A stretch of DNA of 64,000 nucleotides from Cytophagaceae bacterium (GTDB lineage: Bacteria > Bacteroidota > Bacteroidia > Cytophagales > Spirosomataceae). The translations under genes and the position numbers were made by a program. The stretch covers positions 372,001 through 436,000 of the forward strand of contig JAIXWQ010000009.1 in NCBI GenBank assembly GCA_027491195.1. The letters are read 5' to 3'. The notes below the pieces were generated by a model that was not told the DNA's origin, did not search any database, and was given only the letters and a program-made list of their open reading frames with translations. Positions 43,466 to 53,334 of this stretch are shown piece after piece. Position 1 is the stretch's first letter. Every line of letters begins with the position of its first letter.

Positions 43466-44649
43466 AAAACTCGATGTCTTGGCTCCAAATCGGAGTCGTC
43501 TCTCTCTGTTTTCTATTGAATTTCAACGATGGCATTGATGTGTTGCTCGTTTCCTTTGCGGGGGAGCATATTATGAAGGAATGGGGTTTGAATAATACGG
43601 AACTGGGCTATGTGTTTTCCGCCGGTTTAGCGGGAATGACGGCAGGCTGTTTCTTGATAGCACCCTTAGGGGATCAGTGGGGCAGGCGCAAGGTATTTCT
43701 GGCTAGCCTGTTTCTTATTAGTGTCGGGATGTTACTCGTTTATTTTGCTCCCTCATTAACCTGGATATTAGTTTTTCGTTTTATCACTGGTCTTGGCATC
43801 GGTGGAATTTTACCCAATCTAGCCACCGTTGCCTCTGAGTTTTCGACGGACAAAACGCGGGATTTCAATGTCGGAATTGTTCAGGGCGGTTGGCCTTTGG
43901 GGGCAATTTTGACGGGATTTGTAGTGGCTTGGATTTTCCCTTTGCTGGGCTGGCGTGCGACCTTTTTAATCGCTAGCGCATTCTCTTTTGCGCTGCTTCT
44001 GTTAGTCTATTTCTTTCTGCCAGAATCCCCTGGTTTCGTACCGGAATCGCAGCAGAACAAGACGAAGATTAAAGAACTCTTCACTCCGGAATTTAAAGCG
44101 TCCACGCTCTTATTGTGGATCGCGATTTTCTTCGGATTTTTAACGCTCTATACACTGATTAGTTGGGTGCCTACACTGGCGAAGCAATCCGGCATGCCAT
44201 TTGAATTAGCTACCTATGTGGGGATGACGCTTAATTTTGGGGCTTTTTCAGGTGTGTTTGTGATGGGTTTAGCGATTAGCAAGTTTGGCATCAAGAAAAC
44301 GATGACCTTGTTCTTTATCATCGCTTTCGTGTTGATGAATTTCTATGGGAATGTGAAGCTAGATTATGTGGTGAATCTGTGCCTTGTTTTCTTCATAGGC
44401 TTTTTAGTGCAAGGCGGTTTTAATAGTTTCTATCCCGCTGCTACGCGCATTTATCCGGCGGCGATTCGGTCTACTGGTGTGGGGTTAGCGATGGGAGCGG
44501 GTCGTTTTGGGGCGATACTGGGCCCTACCGTCTTTGGCCTACTTACAGATAGTGGGATGTCTGTAGCAGGTAGATTCCTGATTTTCTCGCTTCCTATACT
44601 TGTGGCGGTATTCCTATTACATCGAATCAAAAGCAAGGAACTGACTTAA
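43462..44649 (+). CDS. MFS transporter
   Basis: A 395-residue, 12-helix major facilitator. Between helices 2 and 3 it has GDQWGRRKVFL, the standard MFS loop motif. Helix 1 has LNFNDGIDVLLVSF, reminiscent of the aromatic acid:H+ symporter group; LGIGGILPNLATVASEF and RIYPAAIRSTGVGLAMGAGRFGAILGP are also typical. It is co-transcribed with the VOC and dehydrogenase genes, so it probably imports their substrate. A terminator follows. Confidence 0.9.
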   Translation: MKNSMSWLQIGVVSLCFLLNFNDGIDVLLVSFAGEHIMKEWGLNNTELGYVFSAGLAGMTAGCFLIAPLGDQWGRRKVFLASLFLISVGMLLVYFAPSLTWILVFRFITGLGIGGILPNLATVASEFSTDKTRDFNVGIVQGGWPLGAILTGFVVAWIFPLLGWRATFLIASAFSFALLLLVYFFLPESPGFVPESQQNKTKIKELFTPEFKASTLLLWIAIFFGFLTLYTLISWVPTLAKQSGMPFELATYVGMTLNFGAFSGVFVMGLAISKFGIKKTMTLFFIIAFVLMNFYGNVKLDYVVNLCLVFFIGFLVQGGFNSFYPAATRIYPAAIRSTGVGLAMGAGRFGAILGPTVFGLLTDSGMSVAGRFLIFSLPILVAVFLLHRIKSKELT

Positions 44650-44653
44650 ATAG

Positions 44654-44682
44654 AAAAAGGCGAACCACTGGCCCGCCTTTTT
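44654..44682 (+). terminator. intrinsic terminator after the MFS gene
   Basis: Stem AAAAAGGCG (44654-44662) and CGCCTTTTT (44674-44682) with an 11-nt loop and a T run. It lies between convergent genes and may serve both. Confidence 0.85.
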
Positions 44683-44721
44683 ACCCTTAATCTTTCACTA
44701 TAATTCGTTGATGTTGGGTAA

Positions 44722-45060
44722 TTAGTTCATAGCGATGATATCACGCTTTACCTCCGTTTTAATCGTAAATGACTTAGATGATATCACATTTTTGTGAGCA
44801 TCTAATACGACCATTCGGTAGTTTCCATCAGATAATCCCGACAAGTTGAACAATTTTTGCGATGTGATTCCTTCCTTGTGAATCTCGTTATTTTCTCCAT
44901 CGTAGATAAGTACTGTAGCTCCTGCTTTGGCAGACACCATATATTTCAATTTACCTACTGATTCGATATTCACGGGAAGAGATAATTCTGCTCCATTAGC
45001 GGCAGAAACGACAAACAGGCTGGCTGCAAAAATGAACGCAGCAAATGTGTACTTTTTCAT
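44722..45060 (-). CDS. small secreted protein of unknown function
   Basis: A 112-residue protein with a signal peptide (MKKYTFAAFIFAASLFVVSAANG). The mature part is a single predicted beta-sandwich-like domain (VLIYDGENNEIHKEGIT, then LSGLSDGNYRMVVLDAHKNVISSKSFTI), similar in style to small Bacteroidota extracellular domains. No named family is claimed. It is convergent with the MFS gene and divergent from the TonB receptor with a gap of about 325 bp. Confidence 0.72.
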   Translation of the reverse strand: MKKYTFAAFIFAASLFVVSAANGAELSLPVNIESVGKLKYMVSAKAGATVLIYDGENNEIHKEGITSQKLFNLSGLSDGNYRMVVLDAHKNVISSKSFTIKTEVKRDIIAMN

Positions 45061-45290
45061 AATGCTTGATTTTTAAAATTACTTAGGCGGAATGATTTCC
45101 GTTTGTTGTCCCAAAACTAGGCGTTTCACATTACCTCCCAATTAAATCCGTGTTAATTTTCACTTTTCTAAGAAAGTTCTTCTATAAAAAATGCAAAAAC
45201 TTGAAATTGTACCATAAAACAGTGTAGAAAAGTGAAATTTTCTGTGAAAAACACCCATGTTATGGAATTGTTAAGAAACTACAATCTCAT

Positions 45291-45357
45291 TTAACATTTC
45301 CTTAACAAAAGCCTAACATACGCATAACGCTGACCCTTGTCGAAGGGTGTACTTTTG
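45291..45357 (+). promoter_or_regulatory. Pho-box-like repeats and -7 element of the TonB receptor gene
   Basis: Four units with an exact 11-bp period begin at 45291 (TTAAC), 45302 (TTAAC), 45313 (CTAAC) and 45324 (ATAAC). The -7 element TACTTTTG lies at 45350-45357, 26 nt after the start of the last unit. Direct repeats on an 11-bp period are how PhoB-type response regulators bind. The rest of the 45061-45386 gap is A/T-rich with no gene seen. Confidence 0.65.
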
Positions 45358-45386
45358 TGTCGAAAAAAAATCACCAGTATTCTTTT

Positions 45387-48194
45387 ATGAAATCAATTTA
45401 CAAGTACACCAATCTAATCATTCTATTCTTAACGCTCTCTGGAGCGGCTTTTGCACAAGAAGGTACCTTACGCGGAACCATTAAGGACGCTAAAACAAAA
45501 GAAGACATTATCGGAGCAACCATTTTAGTGCAAGGCATTAATAAAGGAGCTGCAACAGACATTAACGGTTTCTTCTCTTTCGCTAAACTTCCAGCAGGAT
45601 CTTACTCTTTAAAGATCTCTTATGTAGGTTACGATTCTAAAATTTATGAAGGAGTTAAAGTAGAGGCAGGTCAAGTAACAGAATTGAACCTTGCTATCGA
45701 AGAAACGAGCTCGACTTTAGCTGAGGTGAAAGTCGTAGCACAACGTTTAACTAACACGGAGGTTTCAGTAATCTCTGAAATCAAAGCCTCTCAATTAGTT
45801 GTTAGTGGTATCTCCGCTGCACAAATCACGAAAACCTTAGACCGTACAGCGGCAGAAGTAGTGAAGCGTGTACCAGGTGTTACCATCTTCGGCGAGCGTT
45901 TTATCAACATTCGTGGTCTTAACGAGCGTTATAACACCGTTCAATTAAATAACGCCTTCGCTCCATCAATGGAAACGGATGTGCGTTCATTCTCATTCGA
46001 TATCATTCCAGCAGGTCAAATCGACCGTATTTTGGTATTCAAATCTCCATCAGCTGAAATTCCAGGTGAATTCGCAGGTGGTGTAGTAAAGATCTTTACA
46101 AAGTCTATCCCAGAAAATAATTACTTGACCTTAGACGTTTCTAGCTCATATAGAGAAGGAACAACGGGAGAGAAGTTTTTTACAACGAAAAACTCAAGCC
46201 TAGCTTGGACTGGATTTGACCAAGGGTATTTCGATTTGCCTAAATCATTTCCTATTAACAGAACGGCTTTAATCGGTTCTTCACCAGCTGGACTTGATGC
46301 GATCGGTGCATCGTTAAAAAACAATTGGCTACCTATTCAATCATCTGCTTTGCCTGATATTCGTGCCTCTCTTTCTGGTGGCCTTAAATTGAATGCTGGT
46401 GATGTAAAAATTGGAAACGTAACAGGTATCAATTACTCAAATACACGTTCAATCTTCAGAATGGAGCGTAATGATTGGGGATATTCTCAAATTGGGTCAA
46501 CGGGTGAGCCAGACGAAATTTTCTCTTTCGTAGATAATCAATATTCAAATGCGATTCGTGTGGGTGTTTCACATAACTGGTCAGCAAAGCTTCCAGGAGG
46601 ATCTGTATTTGAGTTTAAGAATTTATTCAACCAATTATCTAATACGCAGTATATCCAGCGTTCAGGATTTGATAATGGTTCTAATTGGGATATTCGTTCA
46701 TTTGATCAAGTTTTCCGGGGTATTTATACAGGTCAATTAACAGGACGTCATGAATTTCAAGATGGTAGCTTAAAAACAGATTGGATGGTAGGTTATAATG
46801 CAGCTTACCGTAACCAGCCAGATTACAAACGTTTCCGCTATAATGTGGATGGCACTAATTCAAGTTTATTTATTCCAAATGGTGCGGCACAAACATTTAT
46901 TTTAGGTCGTACGTACATCAACATGGATGAGAGTTCTTATACAGGTGCATGGAATTTAGATAAGCGAGTTAAAGTAGGTTCAGATAAGGAATTAGACTTT
47001 AAGACAGGTTTATTCTATGAAGATAAGGTACGTAATTTCGGAGCTAGAAATATTGGTTACGTAAAATCAACCCCTACCTTCCAAACGACTTTACCAATCG
47101 ATCAATTATTCTCTCCACAGAACTTTAATTCATCTACTGGAATTAAAATTGACGAGCAAACTAACCCGAATGACTCTTACAAAGCGACGAATAATTTAAT
47201 CGCAGCTTATGCATCAGTTAATTATGCAATTGGTAAGAAATTCAACGCTATTGCGGGTGTTCGTGCAGAACAAAATAGCCAAAAATTAAACTCTGCTGAC
47301 TTAGTAGGTAAGGCAATTAATTATGACAATACGCGCTTAGATTTATTGCCTTCATTGAACTTAACCTATAACTTCTCTGAGAAATCACTTCTTCGTTTAG
47401 CGTATGGTAAGACATTGAATAGACCTGAATTTAGAGAGCTTGCTCCCTTCTCGTTCTATGATTTCGTAAATAATAGAACGGTATCAGGTAACCCAACGTT
47501 GAAAAACGCAGATATTCAAAACTTTGATTTCCGTTACGAATTCTATCCAACGCCTTCAGAGTTAATTAGTATTGCTGCCTTCTACAAGGACTTTACTAAT
47601 CCAATTGAGGTTGTGTTCGCTTCAGGTGCTAATCCAATTCTTAACTTCTCAAATGCTAAATCGGCTTATTCAACAGGTTTAGAAGCAGAATTTAGAAAGA
47701 ACTTAAACGCAGCAAATCCATCATCGTTTTTAGGTAAAACAAGTTTAGTATTTAACGGAACCTACATTATCAGCCGTGTTAAGTTAGACGATGCTGTGGC
47801 AAAAGATCAATCAGATGATCGTCCATTACAAGGTCAATCACCTTACATCATCAATGCTGGTTTGAACTACAATGATGCGAAAAAAGGCCTTCAGCTTAAT
47901 TTGAATTATAATGTTATTGGTAAGCGTATTTTCGCTGTGGGTAACAACTTTGGCTCACCTTATCCAGACTGGTTTGAAATGCCTCGTAACGTAATTGATT
48001 TCAATTTTTCGAAGCAAATTTCAAAAATGTTAATGGTCAAAGGTGGAGTTAGTGACTTATTAAATCAAGGTAATACCATCTTACAAGACGGTAACCAAGA
48101 TCAAGTTTTTGACAGAAACCAAGACCAAATCATTCAGAACTATGCACCAGGTCGTGTAGTGTCTCTAGGAATTATCGTATCACCTTTTAACTAA
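45387..48194 (+). CDS. TonB-dependent receptor
   Basis: A 935-residue outer-membrane receptor. ATG 45387 is chosen: it begins the signal peptide (MKSIYKYTNLIILFLTLSGAAFAQ) and sits 30 nt after the -7 element, whereas the GTG at 45357 overlaps that element. Residues about 25-110 are a CarboxypepD-like domain (TLRGTIKDAKTKEDIIGATILV). The plug has VVKRVPGVTIFGERFINIRGLNERYNTVQLNNAF. The barrel ends RVVSLGIIVSPF. The putative Pho-type repeats upstream and the phosphatase and phosphate-permease genes downstream suggest uptake of an organic phosphorus compound (inference). Confidence 0.9.
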   Translation: MKSIYKYTNLIILFLTLSGAAFAQEGTLRGTIKDAKTKEDIIGATILVQGINKGAATDINGFFSFAKLPAGSYSLKISYVGYDSKIYEGVKVEAGQVTELNLAIEETSSTLAEVKVVAQRLTNTEVSVISEIKASQLVVSGISAAQITKTLDRTAAEVVKRVPGVTIFGERFINIRGLNERYNTVQLNNAFAPSMETDVRSFSFDIIPAGQIDRILVFKSPSAEIPGEFAGGVVKIFTKSIPENNYLTLDVSSSYREGTTGEKFFTTKNSSLAWTGFDQGYFDLPKSFPINRTALIGSSPAGLDAIGASLKNNWLPIQSSALPDIRASLSGGLKLNAGDVKIGNVTGINYSNTRSIFRMERNDWGYSQIGSTGEPDEIFSFVDNQYSNAIRVGVSHNWSAKLPGGSVFEFKNLFNQLSNTQYIQRSGFDNGSNWDIRSFDQVFRGIYTGQLTGRHEFQDGSLKTDWMVGYNAAYRNQPDYKRFRYNVDGTNSSLFIPNGAAQTFILGRTYINMDESSYTGAWNLDKRVKVGSDKELDFKTGLFYEDKVRNFGARNIGYVKSTPTFQTTLPIDQLFSPQNFNSSTGIKIDEQTNPNDSYKATNNLIAAYASVNYAIGKKFNAIAGVRAEQNSQKLNSADLVGKAINYDNTRLDLLPSLNLTYNFSEKSLLRLAYGKTLNRPEFRELAPFSFYDFVNNRTVSGNPTLKNADIQNFDFRYEFYPTPSELISIAAFYKDFTNPIEVVFASGANPILNFSNAKSAYSTGLEAEFRKNLNAANPSSFLGKTSLVFNGTYIISRVKLDDAVAKDQSDDRPLQGQSPYIINAGLNYNDAKKGLQLNLNYNVIGKRIFAVGNNFGSPYPDWFEMPRNVIDFNFSKQISKMLMVKGGVSDLLNQGNTILQDGNQDQVFDRNQDQIIQNYAPGRVVSLGIIVSPFN

Positions 48195-48230
48195 TAAATA
48201 AATTTCAACTAAATTTTAATTAAACACACA

Positions 48231-49997
48231 ATGAAACGCTTACAAACAAACATGTTTAAAGTTTTCGCGATGTTAGCTCTAGTAGTAGTAACATTAGCGG
48301 GATGTTCAAAAGAGGACGAAGTGTTCCCTTTACCTACAGTTTCTACTTCAGGAACTTTCGCTGGAACTCCAGGTTCTACAGTTACAGTAAAAGCAACAAT
48401 TAATGCTCCTGCTGGTATTAAGTCTATTACAGTTTTGAAAAACGGTGCGGCTTTTGATTCTAAGATTTTAGCTGGTGAAAAAACGTATGAGTACGTAAAG
48501 GATTACGTTGTTGAAGGCGCTGCTGGAACAACAGTTAACTTTACTATTCAAGTAACGGATAACCAAAACCAAGTTTCTACTTTAGTAGCGATCCCTGTTG
48601 CAGTTTCTGCTATCCCTCCTAAGACTATTGTGGATGTAGAAGGTGTTATCGAAGGAAACGTAACTTGGACAGCTAACAAAATCTACCGTCTAAAAGGATA
48701 TGTTCGTGTAGGTGAGGAAGCTGTGTTTGGAACTATTTCAAAAGTAGGTGTTCTTACCATCGAAGCTGGTACAGTAATCATTGGTGACAAGGCTACAAAA
48801 GGTACTTTAATCGTTCAACGTGGTTCTAAGATCAATGCTATCGGAACAGCTGCTGCTCCTATCGTATTTACTTCTGCTGAAGGTGTAGGTTCTCGTGCTC
48901 CAGGTGATTGGGGTGGTGTTGTAATTTGCGGTAAAGCTCCGAATAACTTGACTGGTACAGTTGAATTAGAAGGTGGTTACAAAGGATTCCACGGTGGTAC
49001 AGTTTCTGATGATAATTCAGGTACTTTGAAGTATGTTCGTATTGAGTACGGTGGAATTCCATTGAATCCAAACCAAGAGATCAACTCATTAACTATGGGT
49101 TCAGTAGGTTCAGGTACTACAATTGAGTATGTTCAAGCTTCTTATGGTTTAGATGATTCATTCGAGTGGTTCGGTGGAACTGTAAACGCGAAGTATTTGA
49201 TCGCTTACAAAGGTACGGATGATGATTTCGATGTAGATAACGGTTTCTCTGGAAATGTACAATTCGGTTTAGGATACCGTGATGGTAACTTAGCGGATGC
49301 TTCTGGATCAAATGGTTTTGAGGTTGATAATAACTCAAACGGTGATGCTGCGACTCCATTTACTTCAGCGACTTTTGCAAATATGTCAATCGTAGGACCT
49401 ATTGGAACTTCTTCTGCTTATGCTGATAACAACTTCCAAAATGGTGCTCAGTTACGTCGTAACAATAAATTGAAAGTTTACAATACGTTTATCACAGGTT
49501 ACCCAACTGGTTTATACATTGATAGCCAAAAAGGTAGCGCAAAAACTAACGCAGCTAACGGTGACTTAATTGTTAAAAACGTAGTTATTGCTGGTACAAC
49601 AGGTATTACTGGTGCATTCAAGTCATTAAACGCTAACGTTTATGGATTCGGAGTAGCCGTAGCTGACGAAGAGCAAATTGCTAAGACTGGTGCTTCTGGT
49701 ACAGTAGCGACAAAGCCTATCGAAATCGGTGCAGGTGTTAAGGCATCTGATTGGTTCAAAGCAATCGCAGGAAATAAGGTATTAACTTCTACAGCTAATA
49801 CAGGTATCTCTTCAGCTTTATGGTCTTCACGTCCTACATTAACTTTAACTGCTGGTACTTCAGAGTCTTTAATCGGAACTGCTTTACCTACGTTAACTGG
49901 TATGACTGCAACGGATTATATCGGTGCATTCAAAGATACAGACTGGACTTCAGGTTGGGCTGAATATTCTCCTAACTCAGTTCTTTACATCAAGTAA
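48231..49997 (+). CDS. surface lipoprotein with beta-helix-like body
   Basis: A 588-residue lipoprotein (lipobox LAGC, about Cys 25). After an Ig-like N-terminal part (STSGTFAGTPGSTVTVKATINAP and following), the body reads TIEAGTVIIGDKATKGTLIVQRGSKINAIG and DWGGVVICGKAPNN, a repeat-rich beta-helix or beta-solenoid style found in Bacteroidota lipoproteins next to TonB receptors. It contains several acidic runs (GTDDDFDVDNGF). It lies 36 bp after the receptor and is probably its surface-exposed partner. Exact function unknown. Confidence 0.82.
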   Translation: MKRLQTNMFKVFAMLALVVVTLAGCSKEDEVFPLPTVSTSGTFAGTPGSTVTVKATINAPAGIKSITVLKNGAAFDSKILAGEKTYEYVKDYVVEGAAGTTVNFTIQVTDNQNQVSTLVAIPVAVSAIPPKTIVDVEGVIEGNVTWTANKIYRLKGYVRVGEEAVFGTISKVGVLTIEAGTVIIGDKATKGTLIVQRGSKINAIGTAAAPIVFTSAEGVGSRAPGDWGGVVICGKAPNNLTGTVELEGGYKGFHGGTVSDDNSGTLKYVRIEYGGIPLNPNQEINSLTMGSVGSGTTIEYVQASYGLDDSFEWFGGTVNAKYLIAYKGTDDDFDVDNGFSGNVQFGLGYRDGNLADASGSNGFEVDNNSNGDAATPFTSATFANMSIVGPIGTSSAYADNNFQNGAQLRRNNKLKVYNTFITGYPTGLYIDSQKGSAKTNAANGDLIVKNVVIAGTTGITGAFKSLNANVYGFGVAVADEEQIAKTGASGTVATKPIEIGAGVKASDWFKAIAGNKVLTSTANTGISSALWSSRPTLTLTAGTSESLIGTALPTLTGMTATDYIGAFKDTDWTSGWAEYSPNSVLYIK

Positions 49998-50007
49998 GAA
50001 TTAAACT

Positions 50008-50040
50008 AAAGGGCCACCTGTAACACAGGTGGCCCTTTTT
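50008..50040 (+). terminator. strong intrinsic terminator
   Basis: A perfect 14-bp stem, AAAGGGCCACCTGT (50008-50021) and ACAGGTGGCCCTTT (50025-50038), with loop AAC and a T run. It ends the receptor-lipoprotein unit; reduced read-through could still feed the next gene. Confidence 0.9.
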
Positions 50041-50049
50041 TATACACCA

Positions 50050-50598
50050 ATGAAAAAGATACTCGCGCCAATATTCATCAGTTTATTTATTTTTTCAGCC
50101 TGCCATTCGAAAGACGAGGTAGAATATTACTTCTCAGATGCTGAACGAGATACGCTATTAACCAATGTGATAACCTACGTTTCAGAAAATGCAACTTACG
50201 CAAATATAGACACGAGGTTTCAAAAGAAATTTAGAGCAGAATATGTGAGCCGTTTGCCGCTTTACCATTTTGTCAAATTGACCAAATTAGAAAACGGAGA
50301 ATGCTACTTTTTGCTTAGTCGCCCAGTGGCTAATTTGAAAGAATTACGTCGAGGCGTTGTAGGTAAGTTTACCTTGAAAGAAGGAAGCTTGCAGCCAGAA
50401 AATTTTGAGGAAGTGGTAAATACACCCCATTACTCAGAGGAATTAGTGGTAGAAAGAGGAAGTTTTCTTTTCAAAGAATTAATCAAGAAAGGAAACCTCA
50501 ATGAGTATTTAAAGATGGAGCATTATGTGGAGTGGCCTGATCAATACTTGAAATACGATAAAGAAAAGAAGACCTGGGTCCCTACCGGGGCACTTTAA
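50050..50598 (+). CDS. small lipoprotein of unknown function
   Basis: A 182-residue lipoprotein. The ATG at 50050 starts a clean leader (MKKILAPIFISLFIFSAC, lipid Cys 18), whereas the ORF opening at 50029 lies within the preceding terminator. The mature protein is hydrophilic and mostly helical with some strands (FHFVKLTKLENGECYFLLSRP is the nearest recognisable style; read as YHFVKLTKLENGECYFLLSR). No family is claimed. It sits between the receptor pair and the phosphatase gene, with terminators on both sides. Confidence 0.7.
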   Translation: MKKILAPIFISLFIFSACHSKDEVEYYFSDAERDTLLTNVITYVSENATYANIDTRFQKKFRAEYVSRLPLYHFVKLTKLENGECYFLLSRPVANLKELRRGVVGKFTLKEGSLQPENFEEVVNTPHYSEELVVERGSFLFKELIKKGNLNEYLKMEHYVEWPDQYLKYDKEKKTWVPTGAL

Positions 50599-50623
50599 GA
50601 TAATATATTGGTGTAATACAGAA

Positions 50624-50650
50624 AATGCTGAGGGGAATCCCCTTAGCATT
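50624..50650 (+). terminator. intrinsic terminator after the small lipoprotein gene
   Basis: A 12-bp stem with one G-T pair, AATGCTGAGGGG (50624-50635) and CCCCTTAGCATT (50639-50650), with loop AAT, followed by a T-rich stretch. Confidence 0.75.
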
Positions 50651-50668
50651 TCTTGTTTTATTGATATG

Positions 50669-50713
50669 ATAATCTGATGTTTACATTTAGTTTATGCTAA
50701 TAAATTAGCTTTG
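50669..50713 (+). promoter_or_regulatory. Pho-box-like pair and -7 element of the phosphatase gene
   Basis: Units ATAAT (50669) and TTTAC (50680) are 11 bp apart. TAGCTTTG at 50706-50713 is an exact -7 element, starting 26 nt after the second unit, the same spacing as at the TonB receptor and PiT promoters. The units are weaker than at those two sites. Confidence 0.45.
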
Positions 50714-50730
50714 GCTTTCTAAACAAAAAT

Positions 50731-51795
50731 ATGAACAAACTATACACTTTACTTCTAATTTTGGTTGCCGTTTCTTTCTCGGCTTTAGCACAGAAAGATT
50801 CCGATGCACGCGTCATTGTCATCACCACGGATGGTTACCGCTGGCAGGAATTATTTAATGGAATCGATACATCCATTGTTAAAATTAAGCGCTTTCACCA
50901 CGGAGATTCGGCTCGATTGATTCAGCAATATTATGCGCCTACCTTGAAGGAGAGACGGGAAAAGTTAATGCCTTTCTTCTGGGGTAAGTTAGCTGCGGCA
51001 GGACAGCTACACGGGAATAGAAACGAAGGAAGTCAAGTGGATAATGCGAATCCGTATTGGTTTTCTTATCCAGGTTATAGTGAGATCTTAACCGGTCAAG
51101 TAGATACGGCTGTCAACTCGAACGAATACAAACCTAATCCGAATACGAACTTCTTCGAATACCTGAACTCGTTGCCAGCCTACAAAGGGAAGGTGGTGGC
51201 TTTCGGTGCCTGGGATGCTTTTGATCGTATTTTGAATGAAAAAAGAGCGGGATTCCCGGTTGTGAATGCATTTGATTCTTATCCAGAATTAGAGAAGGAT
51301 CCAGAAATGAAGATGCTGGCTAACATGTTAAAAGAAACGTTCAAGCCTTTTGGTATGGCTGAATCTATTGATGTATTTACTCATTACAAGGCGATGCATT
51401 ATTTGAAAAAAAATAAGCCTAAGGCCTTATATATTTCTTATGGAGAGACAGATGAATTTGCGCATGAAGGAGCCTATAATCATTATTTAGACGCAGCGCA
51501 TCAGTTCGATGCGTGGGTAGGAGAGATTTGGGATTTTGTGAACACTGATCCAGATTACAAGGGTAAAACTACCTTGTTAATTACGACTGATCATGGTCGT
51601 GGAGATGCGATTAAAGCGCAATGGACATCGCACGGGAACAAAGTGAAAGATTGCTACCAGATCTGGTATGCGATGATTGGAGCAAATGTACCCGCTTTAG
51701 GGGAGGTTAAATCTAAGGAGCAAGTATTCCAAAAAGACTTGATTCACAAGGCTGCTAAGGCCATTGGTGTCTCATTTAAAAGTGAAGTAAAATAG
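50731..51795 (+). CDS. secreted alkaline phosphatase superfamily protein
   Basis: A 354-residue secreted enzyme (MNKLYTLLLILVAVSFSALAQ) of the alkaline phosphatase/phosphodiesterase/sulphatase superfamily. Metal-site motifs are VIVITTDGYRWQELF near the N-terminus, SYGETDEFAHEG, LLITTDHGRGD and SHGNKV. FSYPGYSEILTG holds the likely nucleophile (Ser/Thr). The exact substrate, a phosphomonoester or diester, cannot be read from sequence. Promoter, neighbours (PiT permease) and export support a role in phosphorus scavenging. Confidence 0.85.
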   Translation: MNKLYTLLLILVAVSFSALAQKDSDARVIVITTDGYRWQELFNGIDTSIVKIKRFHHGDSARLIQQYYAPTLKERREKLMPFFWGKLAAAGQLHGNRNEGSQVDNANPYWFSYPGYSEILTGQVDTAVNSNEYKPNPNTNFFEYLNSLPAYKGKVVAFGAWDAFDRILNEKRAGFPVVNAFDSYPELEKDPEMKMLANMLKETFKPFGMAESIDVFTHYKAMHYLKKNKPKALYISYGETDEFAHEGAYNHYLDAAHQFDAWVGEIWDFVNTDPDYKGKTTLLITTDHGRGDAIKAQWTSHGNKVKDCYQIWYAMIGANVPALGEVKSKEQVFQKDLIHKAAKAIGVSFKSEVK

Positions 51796-51800
51796 GGGAT

Positions 51801-51845
51801 TTAACAATTCCTTAACATGGGTAATGTAAATGCGACTTACCTTAG
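51801..51845 (+). promoter_or_regulatory. Pho-box-like pair and -7 element of the phosphate permease gene
   Basis: Units TTAACAATTCC (51801-51811) and TTAACATGGGT (51812-51822) are exact 11-bp neighbours. TACCTTAG (51838-51845) is a one-mismatch -7 element beginning 26 nt after the second unit, the same spacing as at 45324/45350. The strongest two-unit copy in the window. Confidence 0.6.
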
Positions 51846-51876
51846 TAAATTGATTTTTTATATTAAAAATATTTTT

Positions 51877-53334
51877 ATGTTCGGATTAGATCCTACGTTG
51901 TTCTTCCTACTGTGCTTCTGTTTATTAGCCGCATGTGCTTTTGAATTTGTGAATGGTTTTCACGATACGGCAAACGCAGTAGCCACTGTTATTTATACCC
52001 ACTCTTTGCGTCCTACGCAGGCAGTTGTTTGGTCTGGATTTATGAACTTTTTAGGTTTATTAACGGGAGGCGTAGGTGTGACCATGAGTATTATCGGGCT
52101 GCTCCCCACGGAATTACTCGTCGATACCAATGTGTATCATTCCATGGCCATGGCCCTTTCTTTGCTTATTTCTGCGATTATTTGGAACCTTGGAACGTGG
52201 TATTTTGGTATTCCGGCTTCTAGCTCTCATACCTTGATTGGCTCCATTATTGGTATTGGTTTAGGTCACGCATTATTGCCTGAAGCTTCAAATAAAGGTA
52301 TTTCAGCCTTGAATTGGGATAAAGTAATTGAAATCGGACAAGCCCTTTTATTGTCGCCTTTGTTTGGTTTTGCCTTGGCGATTATCTTGATGTACATCCT
52401 AAAGAAGACGGTTACGAATAAGGAGATATTTAAAGAGCCAAAGAAAAAGTCACCACCACCCTTGTGGATTCGTTCGATTTTAATCGCGACTTGTACCTTG
52501 GTTTCGTTCTTCCATGGTCGTAATGATGGCCAAAAAGGAATCGGCCTTGTGATGGTTATTTTGATTGCCTTCTTGCCAGGTTATTTCGCTATCAATACGA
52601 CCTTAGATATGCAGATGGTGAAGTCAAGTTTAGCTACGGTTCAAACGGTGACGGCTAAGATTGACACCATTCCTTTATCGGAAAAGGAGCGCGGTAATTT
52701 AGCTGATTTGAAACATTCAGCTTCAGATTTAGCGATCATCACGTCTCAAAATTTAACTCCAGCTACGCTGACAACGGATCAAAAATTTGCTATCCGTAAA
52801 GCGGCCTTGACGATTAATAAGCATTCGAAAAAATTGATTGAAAGTGAATCAGTAGCACTTTCGGAAAATGATAAATCGGCTTGGAAAAAAGCAACAGCAG
52901 GTTCAAAAGCTCCCTTCTTTACTTTTGGAGCTTCATCTAGCACTGGTATTGCTGGTGTAACTGATTTTGCTCCTAACTGGGTCATGTGGATGGTGGCATT
53001 ATCATTGGGCTTAGGTACCATGATCGGTTGGAAACGTATTGTGGTAACCATCGGAGAGAAGATCGGTAAAGACCACTTGACCTATGCGCAAGGTGCATCT
53101 GCTGAATTAATTGCTTCCTTAACGATTGGTTTAGCGACGGCTTATAAGTGGCCTGTAAGTACAACACACGTATTGAGTTCAGGTATTGCCGGAACGATGG
53201 TAGCACAACGTGGTATTAAAAACCTGCAAGGTGATACGGTTAAGAATATCGTACTAGCGTGGATTTTAACCTTGCCTGTAACGGTTGTTTTATCAGCTGG
53301 TTTGTTCTTATTCTTCCGTTGGATTACGGGATAA
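51877..53334 (+). CDS. inorganic phosphate transporter (PiT family)
   Basis: A 485-residue inner-membrane phosphate permease. ATG 51877 is preferred over 51817 because it gives the usual PiT start (MFGLDPTLFFLL) and leaves room for the upstream promoter. The two PiT halves are marked by EFVNGFHDTANAVATVIYT (first) and KWPVSTTHVLSSGIAGTMVAQRG (second); FHGRNDGQKGIGLVMV is also typical. A long hydrophilic insert (about residues 255-350) between the halves is common in Bacteroidota. Phosphate released outside by the neighbouring phosphatases would be imported here. Confidence 0.95.
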   Translation: MFGLDPTLFFLLCFCLLAACAFEFVNGFHDTANAVATVIYTHSLRPTQAVVWSGFMNFLGLLTGGVGVTMSIIGLLPTELLVDTNVYHSMAMALSLLISAIIWNLGTWYFGIPASSSHTLIGSIIGIGLGHALLPEASNKGISALNWDKVIEIGQALLLSPLFGFALAIILMYILKKTVTNKEIFKEPKKKSPPPLWIRSILIATCTLVSFFHGRNDGQKGIGLVMVILIAFLPGYFAINTTLDMQMVKSSLATVQTVTAKIDTIPLSEKERGNLADLKHSASDLAIITSQNLTPATLTTDQKFAIRKAALTINKHSKKLIESESVALSENDKSAWKKATAGSKAPFFTFGASSSTGIAGVTDFAPNWVMWMVALSLGLGTMIGWKRIVVTIGEKIGKDHLTYAQGASAELIASLTIGLATAYKWPVSTTHVLSSGIAGTMVAQRGIKNLQGDTVKNIVLAWILTLPVTVVLSAGLFLFFRWITG